Shown here: positions 11,401 to 20,500 of the stretch, in pieces
Layout of the letters: each line of letters starts with the position of its first letter
How positions within the stretch are numbered: the stretch's first letter is position 1
Assembly: GCA_038503075.1 (NCBI GenBank)
Contig: JBCAML010000007.1
Coordinates: 1,674,001-1,738,000, forward strand
Origin: Gyromitra esculenta
Lineage: Eukaryota; Ascomycota; Pezizomycetes; Pezizales; Discinaceae
Length of the DNA: 64,000 nucleotides
Direction of reading: 5' to 3'
The notes under the pieces: model-generated
Databases searched by the model: none
What the model saw: only the letters and a program-made list of their open reading frames with translations
What the model was told of the DNA's origin: nothing
Position numbers and translations under genes: made by a program

Positions 11401-12154
11401 ACCCTTGGGCTTTCTTTTTATCGAACATGTCCAGAAAGTCGTGATATTCTGTAGGGATTCTCGTTCTCCATTCCTCCTTGGTTGTCTTGTCATCGATGAT
11501 TTTGTTAATTTCGTACAGTGACATTGCATAGGCTTGGGAGGAATGTTTTCGGGTGAGAGTCCTGAAACTAGCGGCGTTGATAAAGGATAGGTTCAGCTTA
11601 GGGGGAGCGACAATTGAGGGAGCGGTTACGGTAGCGAAATGGGGGGTACAATGGGTGGTGCAGAGTTTAGAATTAAACTCAATGCGTTTCTGGGCGAAGC
11701 GGAGTTGGACGTCATGATAGTTCATCCATGGAATTCCTAGAACGAGGGGATAATGTCCTAGTCGGGTGACGAAACAGGGGGCTTGTTCCTGATGTTGTTG
11801 GATGGAGAGGTTGATATTAGTAATGTGGGTGATGTCTCCTGACGAAACTGGGCGACCGTCTATTACTTCGAGTTGTCGAGGGGTTTTTAAGGGTAGGAGA
11901 GGTAGGGAGTGGTGACTCGCAAAGTCCTTATCAATGAAGGCGAATCCCGAGGCTCCAGTGTCCAATAGTGCGTGAGTTTTAATAATTTTATTATTATGGG
12001 AAATATTACAAGATATAATAAAATGTTCCCCATCCAATTGTTCCTCCACGCACGTATCCGACACTGAAAAACCCGAGATAGAAAAAGCCGACAAAGGTAA
12101 GGAAATGGGAACCAAGGCAGGGTCACTGATCAGCCTTGGTTGGACTAGTTTAAA
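8435..12154 (-). CDS. pol: E1 Pol polyprotein (PR-RT-RNaseH-IN-chromodomain)
   Basis: Makes the enzymes for reverse transcription and integration. About 1,239 codons are open from the frameshift heptamer at 12148-12154, in the -1 frame relative to gag. Domains in order: aspartic protease (LLDTGASGF), reverse transcriptase (LDLRDGYHQ, then [10 protein letters not shown]), RNase H (ETDASDF), integrase zinc-binding region (HH...CHTCQKAKP) and DDE core (MDFVTGLP, SDRGTQF, DGQTER), a GPY-type module and a C-terminal chromodomain (EEYYIEKIL...WTGYAHPTWEP). No stop or frameshift interrupts it. The frame reads 31 nt into the 3' LTR and ends KNRVMG. It is very similar to E2 and E3 Pol, so these are sister copies. 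Confidence 0.93.
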   Translation of the reverse strand, partial: FKLVQPRLISDPALVPISLPLSAFSISGFSVSDTCVEEQLDGEHFIISCNISHNNKIIKTHALLDTGASGFAFIDKDFASHHSLPLLPLKTPRQLEVIDGRPVSSGDITHITNINLSIQQHQEQAPCFVTRLGHYPLVLGIPWMNYHDVQLRFAQKRIEFNSKLCTTHCTPHFATVTAPSIVAPPKLNLSFINAASFRTLTRKHSSQAYAMSLYEINKIIDDKTTKEEWRTRIPTEYHDFLDMFDKKKAQGLPPRRSYDHKIQLMEGKDAPFGPLYGMSREELIVLKKYIEDNLEKGFIRASSSPAGSPVLFVKKADGSLRLCVDYRGLNAITVKDLYTSPLIRETLDRLAKAQWYTKLDLRDGYHQVRIAEGDEWKTAFRTRYGLYEYQVMPFGLTNAPGTFQRFVNDCLTEYLDIFCTAYLDDILIYSDTFAEHQVHVRKVLQTLKNNSILLKPEKCEFEVQTTKYLGLILTPNGIKMDEEKLKAVREWGTPKSVKDVQAFLGFANFYRRFILGFSKLASPLTALTKKGIIFEWTVEADIAFENLKHAFTTAPILIHFDPDKKIIVETDASDFVSGGVLSQHDDAGVLHPVAFFSKKHSPAECNYEIYDKELLAIIRVFEEWRPELEGSKHPIDVISDHKNLEYFMSTKQLNRRQARWAEYLSRFDFVITYRPGSQGGKPDALTRRSGDLPKEGDERLAHQSQVVLKKENVDPKLSLLSASLSNEAAELDAPLQKLFQNGLVTDKFPERILLALRNKDQQSKEITLSECTNENGRLCYRGRIYVPDFDPLRLELIKRHHDIPAAGHPGRDKTFELLDRNFYWPKMRESVARYVRNCHTCQKAKPVTQRASGVLRPLPIPQRPWQEISMDFVTGLPESNGYDAIMVIVDRLSKMRHLIPCNTTVNSRDVADLYLQHVWKLHGLPTHITSDRGTQFTAHFWKELCQRLGIQARMSTAFHPETDGQTERLNAVMEQYLRSYVTYQQEDWSRWLPMAEFSANNQESASTKVSPFLANYGYHPRFDTALTPPTNTPQSQDATAFASRMQELHDYLRTQIRTAQDIQETATNKHRTPAPAYQIQDQVFVSMKNIRTNRNARKLDWKWMGPYAVKRIISPFAYEIDLPSSVKYHPVFHVSLLKPAPNDPLPGQIIPPPAPIIVNEQEEYYIEKILDQRNHRGQLQYLVEWTGYAHPTWEPAEDLQDTSALDIFLDETTIAPSKVRRSSRLKGGATFTDKNRVMG
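12110..12154 (-). promoter_or_regulatory. E1 gag-pol -1 frameshift signal
   Basis: On the minus strand: heptamer T TTA AAC (12154-12148) in gag phase, directly followed by the gag stop TAG; 6-nt spacer; 8-bp stem AACCAAGG (12141-12134) pairing with CCTTGGTT (12117-12110) across a 16-nt loop. Pol continues in the -1 frame from this point. The frameshift is inferred, not measured. Confidence 0.8.
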
Positions 12155-13437
12155 GACTCGTTGGAAGAGTCTGCTGATTCTAGGGCGAAAAACTGAGGAG
12201 GAAGAGGGGGCGGTGGGAGCGAGGAGGCGGGGGGCGTACGAGTGGCAGGCGGTGCAGTAAGGGCTCCCCTCATAGTAGGTTTTTTAGGAGCGGAGGGGCA
12301 GTTGGCATACGAATGGTCAGGGGCGGCGCAAAACATGCATTTCCCGGTGGTGCGACGCCACTGTTTTTCTTCCTCTGAGAGCTTCCTTCTTCCGTTAACC
12401 ATTGTATACCGTTGATCCTGCGGGGGGCGAGAGATATTGCTAGTACGGCCAAAAGACAGGTCCATCGGGGCTAATCCTCCTGGAGTAAAGGAGGAAGCGG
12501 GAGTGAAGGCTGCGGGAGCGTTAAATTGACCCATATTATCACGGTTGTTTCCCCGTTTCTCTGCCTTGCGAGCTCGGATACGGTTATCTAGACGGGTGAG
12601 GGTGAGGATCATTTCCGGCAGGGTGGCAGGGGCGATGGGTGCGAACACCATGGCTTCTTTTAGCTCTTCAGACATGCCATGTTCTAGGGCATCCATTTTC
12701 GAGTTTTCGTCGAAATTGAGTTGTCCCATAATCCTCTGGAAGTCGGCTAGATACGCCGAGAAGTCGCGTTTTCCCTGACGCAGTTGGTGGAGTTCTCGTC
12801 GAGCGGTGCCCGTTGGATCTGGATCTCCGAAAGCCGTTTCCAGGGCGGCAATGAGTTGTTCTGCACTAGTCCAAGTGGTGAGGCCGGAAGGGAGAACCGT
12901 ATGACGAACCTGCTCCAGAGCTGCTCCCTCTAAACGGTTAATGGTGTAGAGGATCATCGTGGTTTCGTTTGCAAAGCGATCTCGGTTGACGGTTAGCTTG
13001 GACCGTAGTTGGAGGATGAAGCCGGGGAGCTTGGTTCTGGATCCATCAAATTTTTCTGGATTTGGCATTCTTTCCGAGCGGTGGGAGTTTGTGGTTGGAG
13101 GTGGGGTGGCGCTCAAATTGGGAGGAGCGGGGGGTGCTTGGATGGTAGCTCGAGCCTCGTTTCGTTCCTGCCGTAATCGAGCAATGAGATTAGCGGTTTC
13201 TGTGACTCGTTGGTCTTGTTCTGCGGCGTGGCGGAGGGCATTGTCGGTCTGAATCCGAGCTGTGTTGAGTTTAACCTCATTCTCTCGTTCGCTTTCCTGG
13301 AGGACATCGATTTGGTCTTCCAGGGCTTGGTTTAGGTCTCGGAGCTCATTGTAGAGCTCGGCGGGGTCTTCTCTGTAGGCTTGGGCGAAGGCTTCCCTGG
13401 TGGGGAATCGTTTCGCAGCGACGGCGGCTCCTTCCAT
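12145..13437 (-). CDS. gag: E1 Gag structural protein
   Basis: Forms the virus-like particle and binds element RNA. It has 430 residues from ATG 13437 to TAG 12145-12147. An N-terminal helical, coiled-coil-like part (about residues 15-90, rich in E, Q and L) is followed by a Pro-rich linker, a retrotransposon gag domain (from PEKFDGSRTKLPGFILQLRSKL, then LHQLRQGKRDFSAYLADFQ), a basic stretch (RIRARKAEKR) and one CCHC knuckle, CMFCAAPDHSYANC (C-X2-C-X4-H-X4-C). The C-terminal tail is Pro-rich. The last sense codons lie on the frameshift heptamer. No defects are seen. Confidence 0.92.
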   Translation of the reverse strand: MEGAAVAAKRFPTREAFAQAYREDPAELYNELRDLNQALEDQIDVLQESERENEVKLNTARIQTDNALRHAAEQDQRVTETANLIARLRQERNEARATIQAPPAPPNLSATPPPTTNSHRSERMPNPEKFDGSRTKLPGFILQLRSKLTVNRDRFANETTMILYTINRLEGAALEQVRHTVLPSGLTTWTSAEQLIAALETAFGDPDPTGTARRELHQLRQGKRDFSAYLADFQRIMGQLNFDENSKMDALEHGMSEELKEAMVFAPIAPATLPEMILTLTRLDNRIRARKAEKRGNNRDNMGQFNAPAAFTPASSFTPGGLAPMDLSFGRTSNISRPPQDQRYTMVNGRRKLSEEEKQWRRTTGKCMFCAAPDHSYANCPSAPKKPTMRGALTAPPATRTPPASSLPPPPLPPQFFALESADSSNESLN

Positions 13438-13490
13438 GGTGACGTTGGGAGATTCTGTATGGCTTGGGTGGTAGAAGGTGTAGATGTTGG

Positions 13491-13501
13491 AAGCAACGTA
13501 A
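13491..13501 (-). other. E1 primer-binding site, self-priming type
   Basis: Directly inside the 5' LTR the element-sense sequence is TTACGTTGCTT. It lacks the TGG start of a tRNA primer site. ACGTTGCTT is the exact complement of AAGCAACGT in the same LTR (13713-13721 on +), placed after a TATA-like box. This matches the self-priming layout known for Tf1/sushi-group elements. Confidence 0.65.
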
Positions 13502-13909
13502 TCTCACGGTTCAGTCCCTCGTTTAAGCCCTTCAGTATCCCTGAAGGTGAGCAGTGCTACTTAGGCGAGGTACTAACACGTTCGAGGAGTGCAGTGTTTC
13601 TACAAGTTCTACGAGGGGTCTATCTCAAGGCGAGATAAGTGCAGCGAGGTGGACAGCGACAGCGAGGGTAATCGAGATAGTATTCGACGATTTACAGCAG
13701 AAGGTAACGAGAACGTTGCTTAAAGAAGAAAGAGAAAGAGAACACAAACGACCAAAATCCTCCGTTTAAATACCCCGCTTTCTCGTAACACAAACAATCA
13801 TCAGGCAACAGCCGAAACATAACCGAAAGACAAAGCCATTATACTCAAAGAAAATCCTTCGTAACTTCCACAACCATCCTAACCCATTACCCGATTCTTA
13901 TCCGTGAAA
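13502..13909 (-). repeat. E1 5' LTR (408 bp)
   Basis: Reads from TCTCACGG to GTGAAA on +. It ends at the GGGTT target duplication. It holds the intact U5 hairpin CCTTCAGTATCCCTGAAGG and the conserved GAGCAGTGCTACTT block, both altered in the partner LTR. Confidence 0.92.
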
Positions 13910-14373
13910 GGGTTCTGAGATAAAACCATGATAATATTCCGATGATACAAGAGAAGATAACGAGAACGTTGCTTAAGGAAAGAAGAAGAAAGAAGACAAG
14001 AATGACCGAAATCCTTCGCTTAAATACTCCGCTTTCCCGTAACACAATCAACAATCCGACAACAACCGAAACGTAACCGAACAACAAAGCCATTATACCC
14101 AAAGAAATCCTTCATGACTACCAACAACTTCATCCTGACCCATTACCCGGTTCCATCCGTGAAATCGGGCCTCCTCAACATAGAGGAAAACAATGCTTAG
14201 GAAGTACAAGTAAAGATACCAGAAATCAAAGCTGCCTTCAAGGATTACTGATTGCTTACCAAACCAAAGTGAACATATACCACATAATTATAGGCTGGTA
14301 GTAGCCAATTACAAGGAATTGATTACACTTACAATGTGTTAGAGCAACAATCACCAAACACTTCATCAAGAAT

Positions 14374-15065
14374 TTTCATGGATGGTTGTTTCGTTGGTTG
14401 GTTAGGTACATGGGTACATGGTTGTTTTGCTTTATTAAAATGTTCTTTGTGTTTCTTTGGACTTTTGGTTGTAATAAGTCATATGTTGGTCAGTGAAAGA
14501 TAGTTTCATGGATGGTTGCTATGTTGGATGGCTGGGTATGTTGGAGTACGGTTGCTATGTCTTAATATTGTTCTTTGTGTTTCCTTGGGGTTCCGTTGCA
14601 ATGAGTCATGCGTTTGTCATTAAAAGAGATGGAACTTTAGTATATAAGTGAAGGGCTTTCCCCTCTTGTTGTACTTTTCCTTCTTCTTTCTTTAAGCAAT
14701 GTCTTCTATAGCATCTCTTTGTATTTCACAATACAAACCTCGGTTACACCTCGTAGCCTCGCGTCGCCGCTGTCTTCAAGTCTACTTCACTTGAATCAAT
14801 TGTAGAGCCTGTGGATTCCCGTGAATACTCTCGTCGCTAAGTTTTCCGTTCAAGTAGCACTGTTCATCTCGGGGGATACCTGAGAGCTTGACAGAAAACC
14901 CTGCCCCTTGAGAGATAGGATTATGGGTATATAAGCGAAGGGCATTTCCCTCTTATTGTACTTTTCTTCTTCTTTCTTTAAGCAACGTTTTCTATTGTCA
15001 CTCTACTTGTATCCTACAATACAAGCCAGGATTCCTACAGATCCTTCGCCAACTCCGTGACACTT
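14374..15065 (+). mobile_element. Solo/partial LTR, family B (B1), split by B2
   Basis: Family-B LTR start TTTCATGGATGG at 14374; 14374-14503 and 14919-15065 are its two pieces around B2. A TATATAAG box and TTAAGCAACGT are present in the second piece. The last 45-50 bp before 15066 match poorly to other B LTRs, and no 3' end or matching target duplication (left flank AGAAT) was found. Truncated or rearranged. Confidence 0.65.
14504..14913 (+). mobile_element. Solo LTR, family B (B2), nested in B1
   Basis: Complete 410-bp LTR from TTTCATGG to CCTTGAGA with target duplication GATAG (14499-14503 and 14914-14918). It has a TATATAAG box, a TTAAGCAATGT version of the primer-complementary site and the U5 hairpin with loop GGGATA. 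Confidence 0.9.
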
Positions 15066-15149
15066 TCTCAAGGAGCGGAGTTCTCGTCAAGCTCTCAGGT
15101 ATCCCCCAAGATGAGCAGTGCTACTTGAACGAGAAACCAACAGCGAGAG
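15066..15149 (-). mobile_element. LTR fragment, family B (B3), target of E2
   Basis: Starts TCTCAAGGAGCGG, the U5 end of a minus-strand B LTR, and is cut at GAGAG where E2 inserted. The same LTR resumes at 21598 after E2. Its far end is missing or displaced (see 21598-21704 and 46372-46480). Confidence 0.8.
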
Positions 15150-15565
15150 TTTCACGGATTAGGGATAGGGTTAGAATTTGGTACGACAGTTGTTATGGGT
15201 TTTGGTTCTTTTATTATAATCCTATTGTAGTTCGGTTGCGTTTCGGATGTTGTCAGGTTGTTGATTATGTTATGGGAAAGCGGGGTATTTAAGCGAAGGA
15301 TTTCAGTCATTGTTGTCTTTTCTCTTCTTCTTTCCTTAAGCAACGTTCTCGTTACCTTCTGCTGTAAACTACTAGATACCCTCTCGGTTCTACCTCAGAA
15401 CCCTCGCTGTCGCTGTCCACCTCGCTGCACTTATCTCGCCTTGAGATAGACCTTAGTAGAACTTGTAGAAGCGCTGCACTCTTTGAACGTGTTGTCCCTT
15501 TGATTAAGTAGCACTGCTCACCTTCAGGGATACTGAAGGGCTTAACTCGAAGCTCAACCATGAGA
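15150..15565 (+). repeat. E2 5' LTR (416 bp)
   Basis: TTTCACGG...CCATGAGA. A TATTTAA box at 15286-15292 lies 44-45 bp upstream of TTAAGCAACGT (15336-15346), the likely start region of R. The U5 hairpin CCTTCAGGGATACTGAAGG lies near 15517-15540. Confidence 0.92.
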
Positions 15566-15576
15566 TTACGTTGCTT
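15566..15576 (+). other. E2 primer-binding site, self-priming type
   Basis: TTACGTTGCTT follows the LTR directly. ACGTTGCTT (15568-15576) is the exact complement of AAGCAACGT at 15338-15346 in the LTR. No TGG is present. Confidence 0.65.
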
Positions 15577-15659
15577 CCTCCATCTACACCTTCTACCCCA
15601 AAGCCCCCCCCTCATGGGAATCACCGCTTGGATTCACCAATCCATTTCAAACATCTTCC

Positions 15660-16069
15660 TCTCACGGTTGAGTCCCTCGTTAAGCCCTTCAGTATCCCTG
15701 AAGGTGAGCAGTGCTACTCAAGCGAGGTAAACAACACGTTCAAAGTACGCGACGTTTCTACAAGTTCTACGAGGGGTCTATCTCAAGGCGAGATAAGTGT
15801 GGCGAGGTAGACAGCGACAGCGAGGGTTCTAAGGTAGAACCGAGATAGTATTTCAATGATTACAGCAGAAGGTAAACGAGAACGTTGCTTAAAGAAAGAG
15901 AAGAAAACCATAACGACCGTCCAAGATCCATCCCTTATATACCCCGCAATCCCTCTCGTGACTCATAACCGAAACGCAACCGAACAACAAAGATATTATA
16001 AAGAAACCATCATCCATTGCAACCGTTACTTCTCGAACCCTAACCCATCATTTCGCTTCATCCATGAAA
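15660..16069 (-). mobile_element. Solo LTR, family A, in the E2 leader
   Basis: A 410-bp LTR from TCTCACGG to CCATGAAA with target duplication CTTCC (15655-15659 and 16070-16074). It sits between the E2 primer site and the gag ATG, so its own promoter would face away from E2 gag. It may reduce or redirect E2 expression (inference). Confidence 0.9.
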
Positions 16070-16174
16070 CTTCCCCTGTTTGACACTGAGAAAGCCCCTC
16101 ACTGAAGTCACCCCTGAGTGGCTTGATCAAGAATACCTACAAAAAAACACCTCACCCCGTCCACCAACCTCATC

Positions 16175-17497
16175 ATGAGCTCATCCGCTCCCGCTGCCCC
16201 TTCCATGGAAGGAATTGCCGTCTCTTCCCCACGCTTCCCCACACGAGAAGCCTTCGCCCAGGCCATCAGAGAAGACCCCTCGGAACACTACAACTTACTC
16301 AGAGACCTCTACCAGGCGCTAGAAGACCAAATCGATGTCCTCCAGGAAAGCGAACGGGAAAACGAGGTAAAACTCAACACCGCTCGGATCCAGACCGAGA
16401 ACGCCCTCCGCCATGCTACCGAGCAGGATCAACGGGTCACCGAGACCGCAAACCTGATCGCCCGGTTACGGCAAGAACGAAACGAAGCCCGGGCCACTAT
16501 TCAAGCTCCTCCTGCTCCACCCAACCTCGCTGCTACCCCACCTCCGCCAATGAATTCTCACCGTTCAGAACGCATGCCGGACCCGGAAAAGTTTGACGGA
16601 TCCAGGACCAAACTTCCCGGATTCATCCTCCAACTACGCTCAAAGTTGACTGTTAACCGAGATCGCTTTGCAGACGAAACTACAATGATCCTCTATACCA
16701 TTAATCGGCTGGAAGGAGCAGCACTGGAGCAAGTCCGCCATACTGTCCTCTCCTCCGGCCTTACTACCTGGACTAGTGCGGAACAACTTATCGCCGCCCT
16801 AGAGACTGCCTTCGGAGACCCAGACCCAACTGGCACCGCTCGACGAGAACTCCACCAGCTTCGTCAAGGAAAGCGTGACTTCTCAGCCTACCTAGCCGAC
16901 TTTCAGAGGATCATGGGACAGTTGAACTTTGATGAGAACTCCAAGATGGACGCACTGGAACATGGAATGTCGGAGGAACTGAAGGAAGCTATGGTATTTG
17001 CACCCATCGCCCCAGCCAACCTTCAGGAAATGATCCTCACTCTCACTCGACTCGATAATCGCATTCGAGCCCGCAAGGCAGAGAAGAGAGGAAATGCTCG
17101 TGACGGCATGGGCCAATTTAATGCTCCCGCCGCCTTCACCCCTGCCTCCTCCTTCACCCCAGGAGGACTAGCTCCCATGGACCTGTCATTCGGTCGCACC
17201 AGCAACACTTCTCGCCCACCTCAAGATCAACGGTATACAATGATTAATGGAAGGAGGAAATTATCCGAAGAAGAAAAACAGTGGCGCCGTTCCACTGGGA
17301 AATGTATGTTTTGCACAGCCCCCGACCATTCGTATGCCAACTGCCCCTCCGCTCCAAAAAAGCCTGCTATGAGGGGAGCCCTCACCACACAGTCCGCCAC
17401 TCGCACGCCAGCTGCTTCCTCACTCCCACCGCCCCCTCTTCCTCCTCAGTTTTTCGCATTAGAATCAGCAGACTCTTCCAACGAGTCTTTAAACTAG
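16175..17497 (+). CDS. gag: E2 Gag structural protein
   Basis: 440 residues from ATG 16175 to TAG 17495-17497; builds the particle and packages RNA. Same layout as E1 Gag: helical N-terminal part rich in Glu/Gln, Pro-rich linker (QAPPAPPNLAATPPPP), gag domain (PEKFDGSRTKLPGF; LHQLRQGKRDFSAYLADFQ), basic RIRARKAEKR, then the CCHC knuckle CMFCTAPDHSYANC at residues 377-390, and a Pro-rich tail. Translation starts about 600 nt after the LTR because of the solo LTR in the leader; before that insertion the leader would have been about 190 nt. No stop or frameshift is seen, and the reading frame ends on the T TTA AAC heptamer. Confidence 0.93.
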   Translation: MSSSAPAAPSMEGIAVSSPRFPTREAFAQAIREDPSEHYNLLRDLYQALEDQIDVLQESERENEVKLNTARIQTENALRHATEQDQRVTETANLIARLRQERNEARATIQAPPAPPNLAATPPPPMNSHRSERMPDPEKFDGSRTKLPGFILQLRSKLTVNRDRFADETTMILYTINRLEGAALEQVRHTVLSSGLTTWTSAEQLIAALETAFGDPDPTGTARRELHQLRQGKRDFSAYLADFQRIMGQLNFDENSKMDALEHGMSEELKEAMVFAPIAPANLQEMILTLTRLDNRIRARKAEKRGNARDGMGQFNAPAAFTPASSFTPGGLAPMDLSFGRTSNTSRPPQDQRYTMINGRRKLSEEEKQWRRSTGKCMFCTAPDHSYANCPSAPKKPAMRGALTTQSATRTPAASSLPPPPLPPQFFALESADSSNESLN

Positions 17498-17532
17498 TTC
17501 AACCAAGGCTGATCAGTGACCCTGCCTTGGTT
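17488..17532 (+). promoter_or_regulatory. E2 gag-pol -1 frameshift signal
   Basis: T TTA AAC (17488-17494) in gag phase, gag stop TAG at 17495, 6-nt spacer, then stem AACCAAGG (17501-17508) with CCTTGGTT (17525-17532) and a 16-nt loop. The pol frame is -1 and open through this point. These are the classical parts of a ribosomal frameshift site; activity is inferred. Confidence 0.82.
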
Positions 17533-20500
17533 CCCATTTCTTTACCTTTGTCGGTTTTTTCTATCTCGGGTTTTTCAGTGTCGGATACATGCGTGGAGGA
17601 ACAATTGGATGGGGAACATTTCGTTATATCATGTAACATTTCCCATAATAATAAAATTATCAAAACTCACGCACTATTGGACACTGGAGCCTCGGGATTC
17701 GCCTTCATTGATAAAGACTTTGCGAGTCACCACTCCCTACCTCTCCTACCTCTAAAAACCCCTCGGCAACTTGAAGTAATTGATGGTCGCCCAGTTTCGT
17801 CAGGAGACATCACCCATATTACTAACATCAATCTCTCTATTCAACAACACCAGGAACAAGCCCCCTGCTTCGTCACCCGCCTAGGACACTACCCCCTTGT
17901 TCTAGGAATCCCATGGATGAACTATCATGATGTTCAACTCCGCTTCGCTCAAAAACGCATTGAGTTTAATTCTAAACTCTGCACCACCCATTGTATTCCC
18001 CATTTTGCCACCGTAACCGCCCCCTCGATTATAGCCCCTTCCAAGCTGAACCTATCCTTCATCAACGCCGCCAGCTTCAGAACTCTCACCCGAAAACATT
18101 CCTCCCAAGCCTATGCAATGTCGCTGTATGAGATAAACAAAATCATAAATGACAAAACAACCAAGGAGGAATGGAGAGCCAGAATCCCTACGGAATACCA
18201 CGACTTTTTAGACATGTTTGATAAAAAGAAAGCCCAAGGATTACCCCCGCGCCGCTCGTATGACCACAAAATACAACTGATGGAAGGAAAAGATGCCCCT
18301 TTCGGACCCCTTTATGGAATGTCCCGAGAAGAACTGATCGTCTTGAAGAAATATATTGAGGATAATCTCGAGAAAGGATTCATTCGTGTTAGCTCCTCTC
18401 CAGCCGGATCCCCCGTCCTATTTGTCAAAAAAGCTGACGGGTCACTACGACTCTGCGTGGACTACCGAGGCCTTAATGCCATTACTGTCAAAGATCGCTA
18501 TACCTCTCCCCTCATCCGCGAAACCCTAGACCGACTGGCAAAGGCACAATGGTATACCAAACTAGACCTTCGTGATGGATACCACCAAGTGCGCATTGCA
18601 GCAGGGGACGAATGGAAGACCGCCTTTCGCACACGGTACGGCCTTTATGAATACCAGGTTATGCCATTCGGTTTAACAAACGCCCCCGGAACATTCCAAC
18701 GATTTGTGAATGATTGCCTTACGGAATACCTGGATATCTTCTGCACTGCCTATCTAGACGACATTCTCATCTATAGCGACACCTTCGCGGAACATCAGAT
18801 CCACGTCCGCAAGGTCCTCCAAACTCTCAAGGACAACGACATCCTGCTAAAACCGGAGAAATGTGAGTTTGAGGTACAGACTACTAAGTACCTTGGTCTC
18901 ATCCTCACCCCTGACGGTATCAGAATGGACGAGGAGAAACTCAAAGCCGTCCGGGAATGGGGGACACCAAAGAGTGTAAAGGATGTCCAAGCATTTTTGG
19001 GTTTTGCCAATTTCTACCGTCGATTCATCCTAGGATTCTCCAAACTTGCTGCCCCGCTCACCACCCTCACCAAGAAAGGCATTGTCTTTGAGTGGACTGT
19101 CGAAGCTGATATAGCTTTCGAAAACCTCAAACACGCCTTTACCACTGCCCCGATCCTCATCCATTTCGATCCAGACAAGAAAATCATTGTGGAAACAGAT
19201 GCCTCAGATTTCGTGTCCGGAGGAATTCTATCCCAGTACGATGATAATGGTATTCTACACCCGGTAGCCTTCTTCTCAAAGAAACATTCCCCGGCGGAAT
19301 GCAACTATGAGATTTACGACAAAGAACTATTGGCTATCATCCGTGTGTTCGAAGAATGGCGCCCAGAGCTTGAGGGATCAAAGCACCCAATCGATGTGAT
19401 TAGTGACCATAAGAATCTTGAATACTTCATGAGCACTAAACAACTCAATCGACGTCAAGCTAGATGGGCCGAGTACTTATCCCGTTTCGATTTTGTAATA
19501 ACGTATCGACCTGGAAGTCAAGGAGGAAAACCGGATGCACTCACTAGGAGATCAGGAGATCTCCCCAAGGAAGGGGATGAACGATTGGCCCACCAAAGCC
19601 AAGTGGTATTAAAAAAGGAGAACATCAATCCTAAGCTAAGTTTGTTGTCGGCTTCTTTGTCAAATGAAGCCGCTGAATTGGATGTCTCCCTAAAGAAACT
19701 GTTTCAAGAAGGATTTATCGCTGACAAGTTTCCTGAAGAAATACTCAAAGCACTAAGGAATAAAGATCAACAATCAAAAAAAATCACCTTAAGCGAGTGC
19801 ACAGAGGAAAACGGAAGACTATGCTATCGAGGGTGCATCTATGTCCCCAACCTGGATGCTCTCCGCTTGGAATTAATCCGAAGACACCATGATAACCCCG
19901 CAGCAGGCCACCCAGGACGAGACAAGACCTTCGAACTCCTTGCAAGAAGCTTTTACTGGCCAAAGATGAGAGAATCAATCAAGCAATATGTACGCAACTG
20001 CCATATCTGCCAGAAAGCGAAGCCAGTCACCCAGCGAACCCAAGGAGTTCTCCGTCCCCTACCTATTCCAAACCGTCCCTGGCAAGAGATCTCGATGGAC
20101 TTTGTTACAGGCCTCCCAGAATCGAACGGCTATGATGCTATTATGGTAATAGTCGATCGACTATCAAAAATGCGACATCTCATTCCGTGCAATACTACTG
20201 TCAATTCACGAGACGTCGCAGACCTCTATCTCCAGCATGTTTGGAAACTTCACGGCTTACCGACACATATTACCTCCGATCGAGGGACACAGTTCACCGC
20301 CCATTTTTGGAAGGAACTCTGCCAACGTCTAGGAATTCAAGCCAGGATGTCGACGGCCTTCCATCCTGAGACCGATGGGCAAACAGAACGATTGAACGCG
20401 GTTATGGAACAATACCTACGTTCCTATGTTTCTTATCAACAAGAGGATTGGAGCAGGTGGTTACCGATGGCAGAATTCTCTGCTAATAATCAAGAATCAG

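Larger units (their letters stand above)
8065..13909 (-). mobile_element. E1: full-length Gypsy chromovirus, family A
   Basis: Complete LTR retrotransposon on the minus strand: 5' LTR 13502-13909, leader with primer site, gag, pol, 3' LTR 8065-8465. The target duplication is GGGTT at 8060-8064 and 13910-13914. Gag and pol are both open. The inner 335 bp of the two LTRs (8131-8465 against 13575-13909) look identical by eye, so the insertion is recent. The outer 60-70 bp of the left LTR differ strongly (see findings). It may be able to move on its own if transcribed. Confidence 0.93.
7901..14164 (-). mobile_element. Solo LTR, family A, split by element E1
   Basis: An old family-A LTR is present as 7901-8064 plus 13915-14164, interrupted by E1. 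Its own target duplication is intact: TCGGG at 7896-7900 and 14165-14169. No internal region of its own remains, so it is a solo LTR left by recombination before E1 arrived. It is more divergent from the other A LTRs than E1's LTRs are from each other. Confidence 0.85.

Noticed and set aside
17356..17362. A AAA AAG heptamer in E2 gag as the frameshift site
   Set aside because: In phase, but not kept in E1 (CCT AAA AAA) or in H (TCA AAA CGC), whereas T TTA AAC at the gag stop is kept in all four copies and has a paired stem at the right distance.
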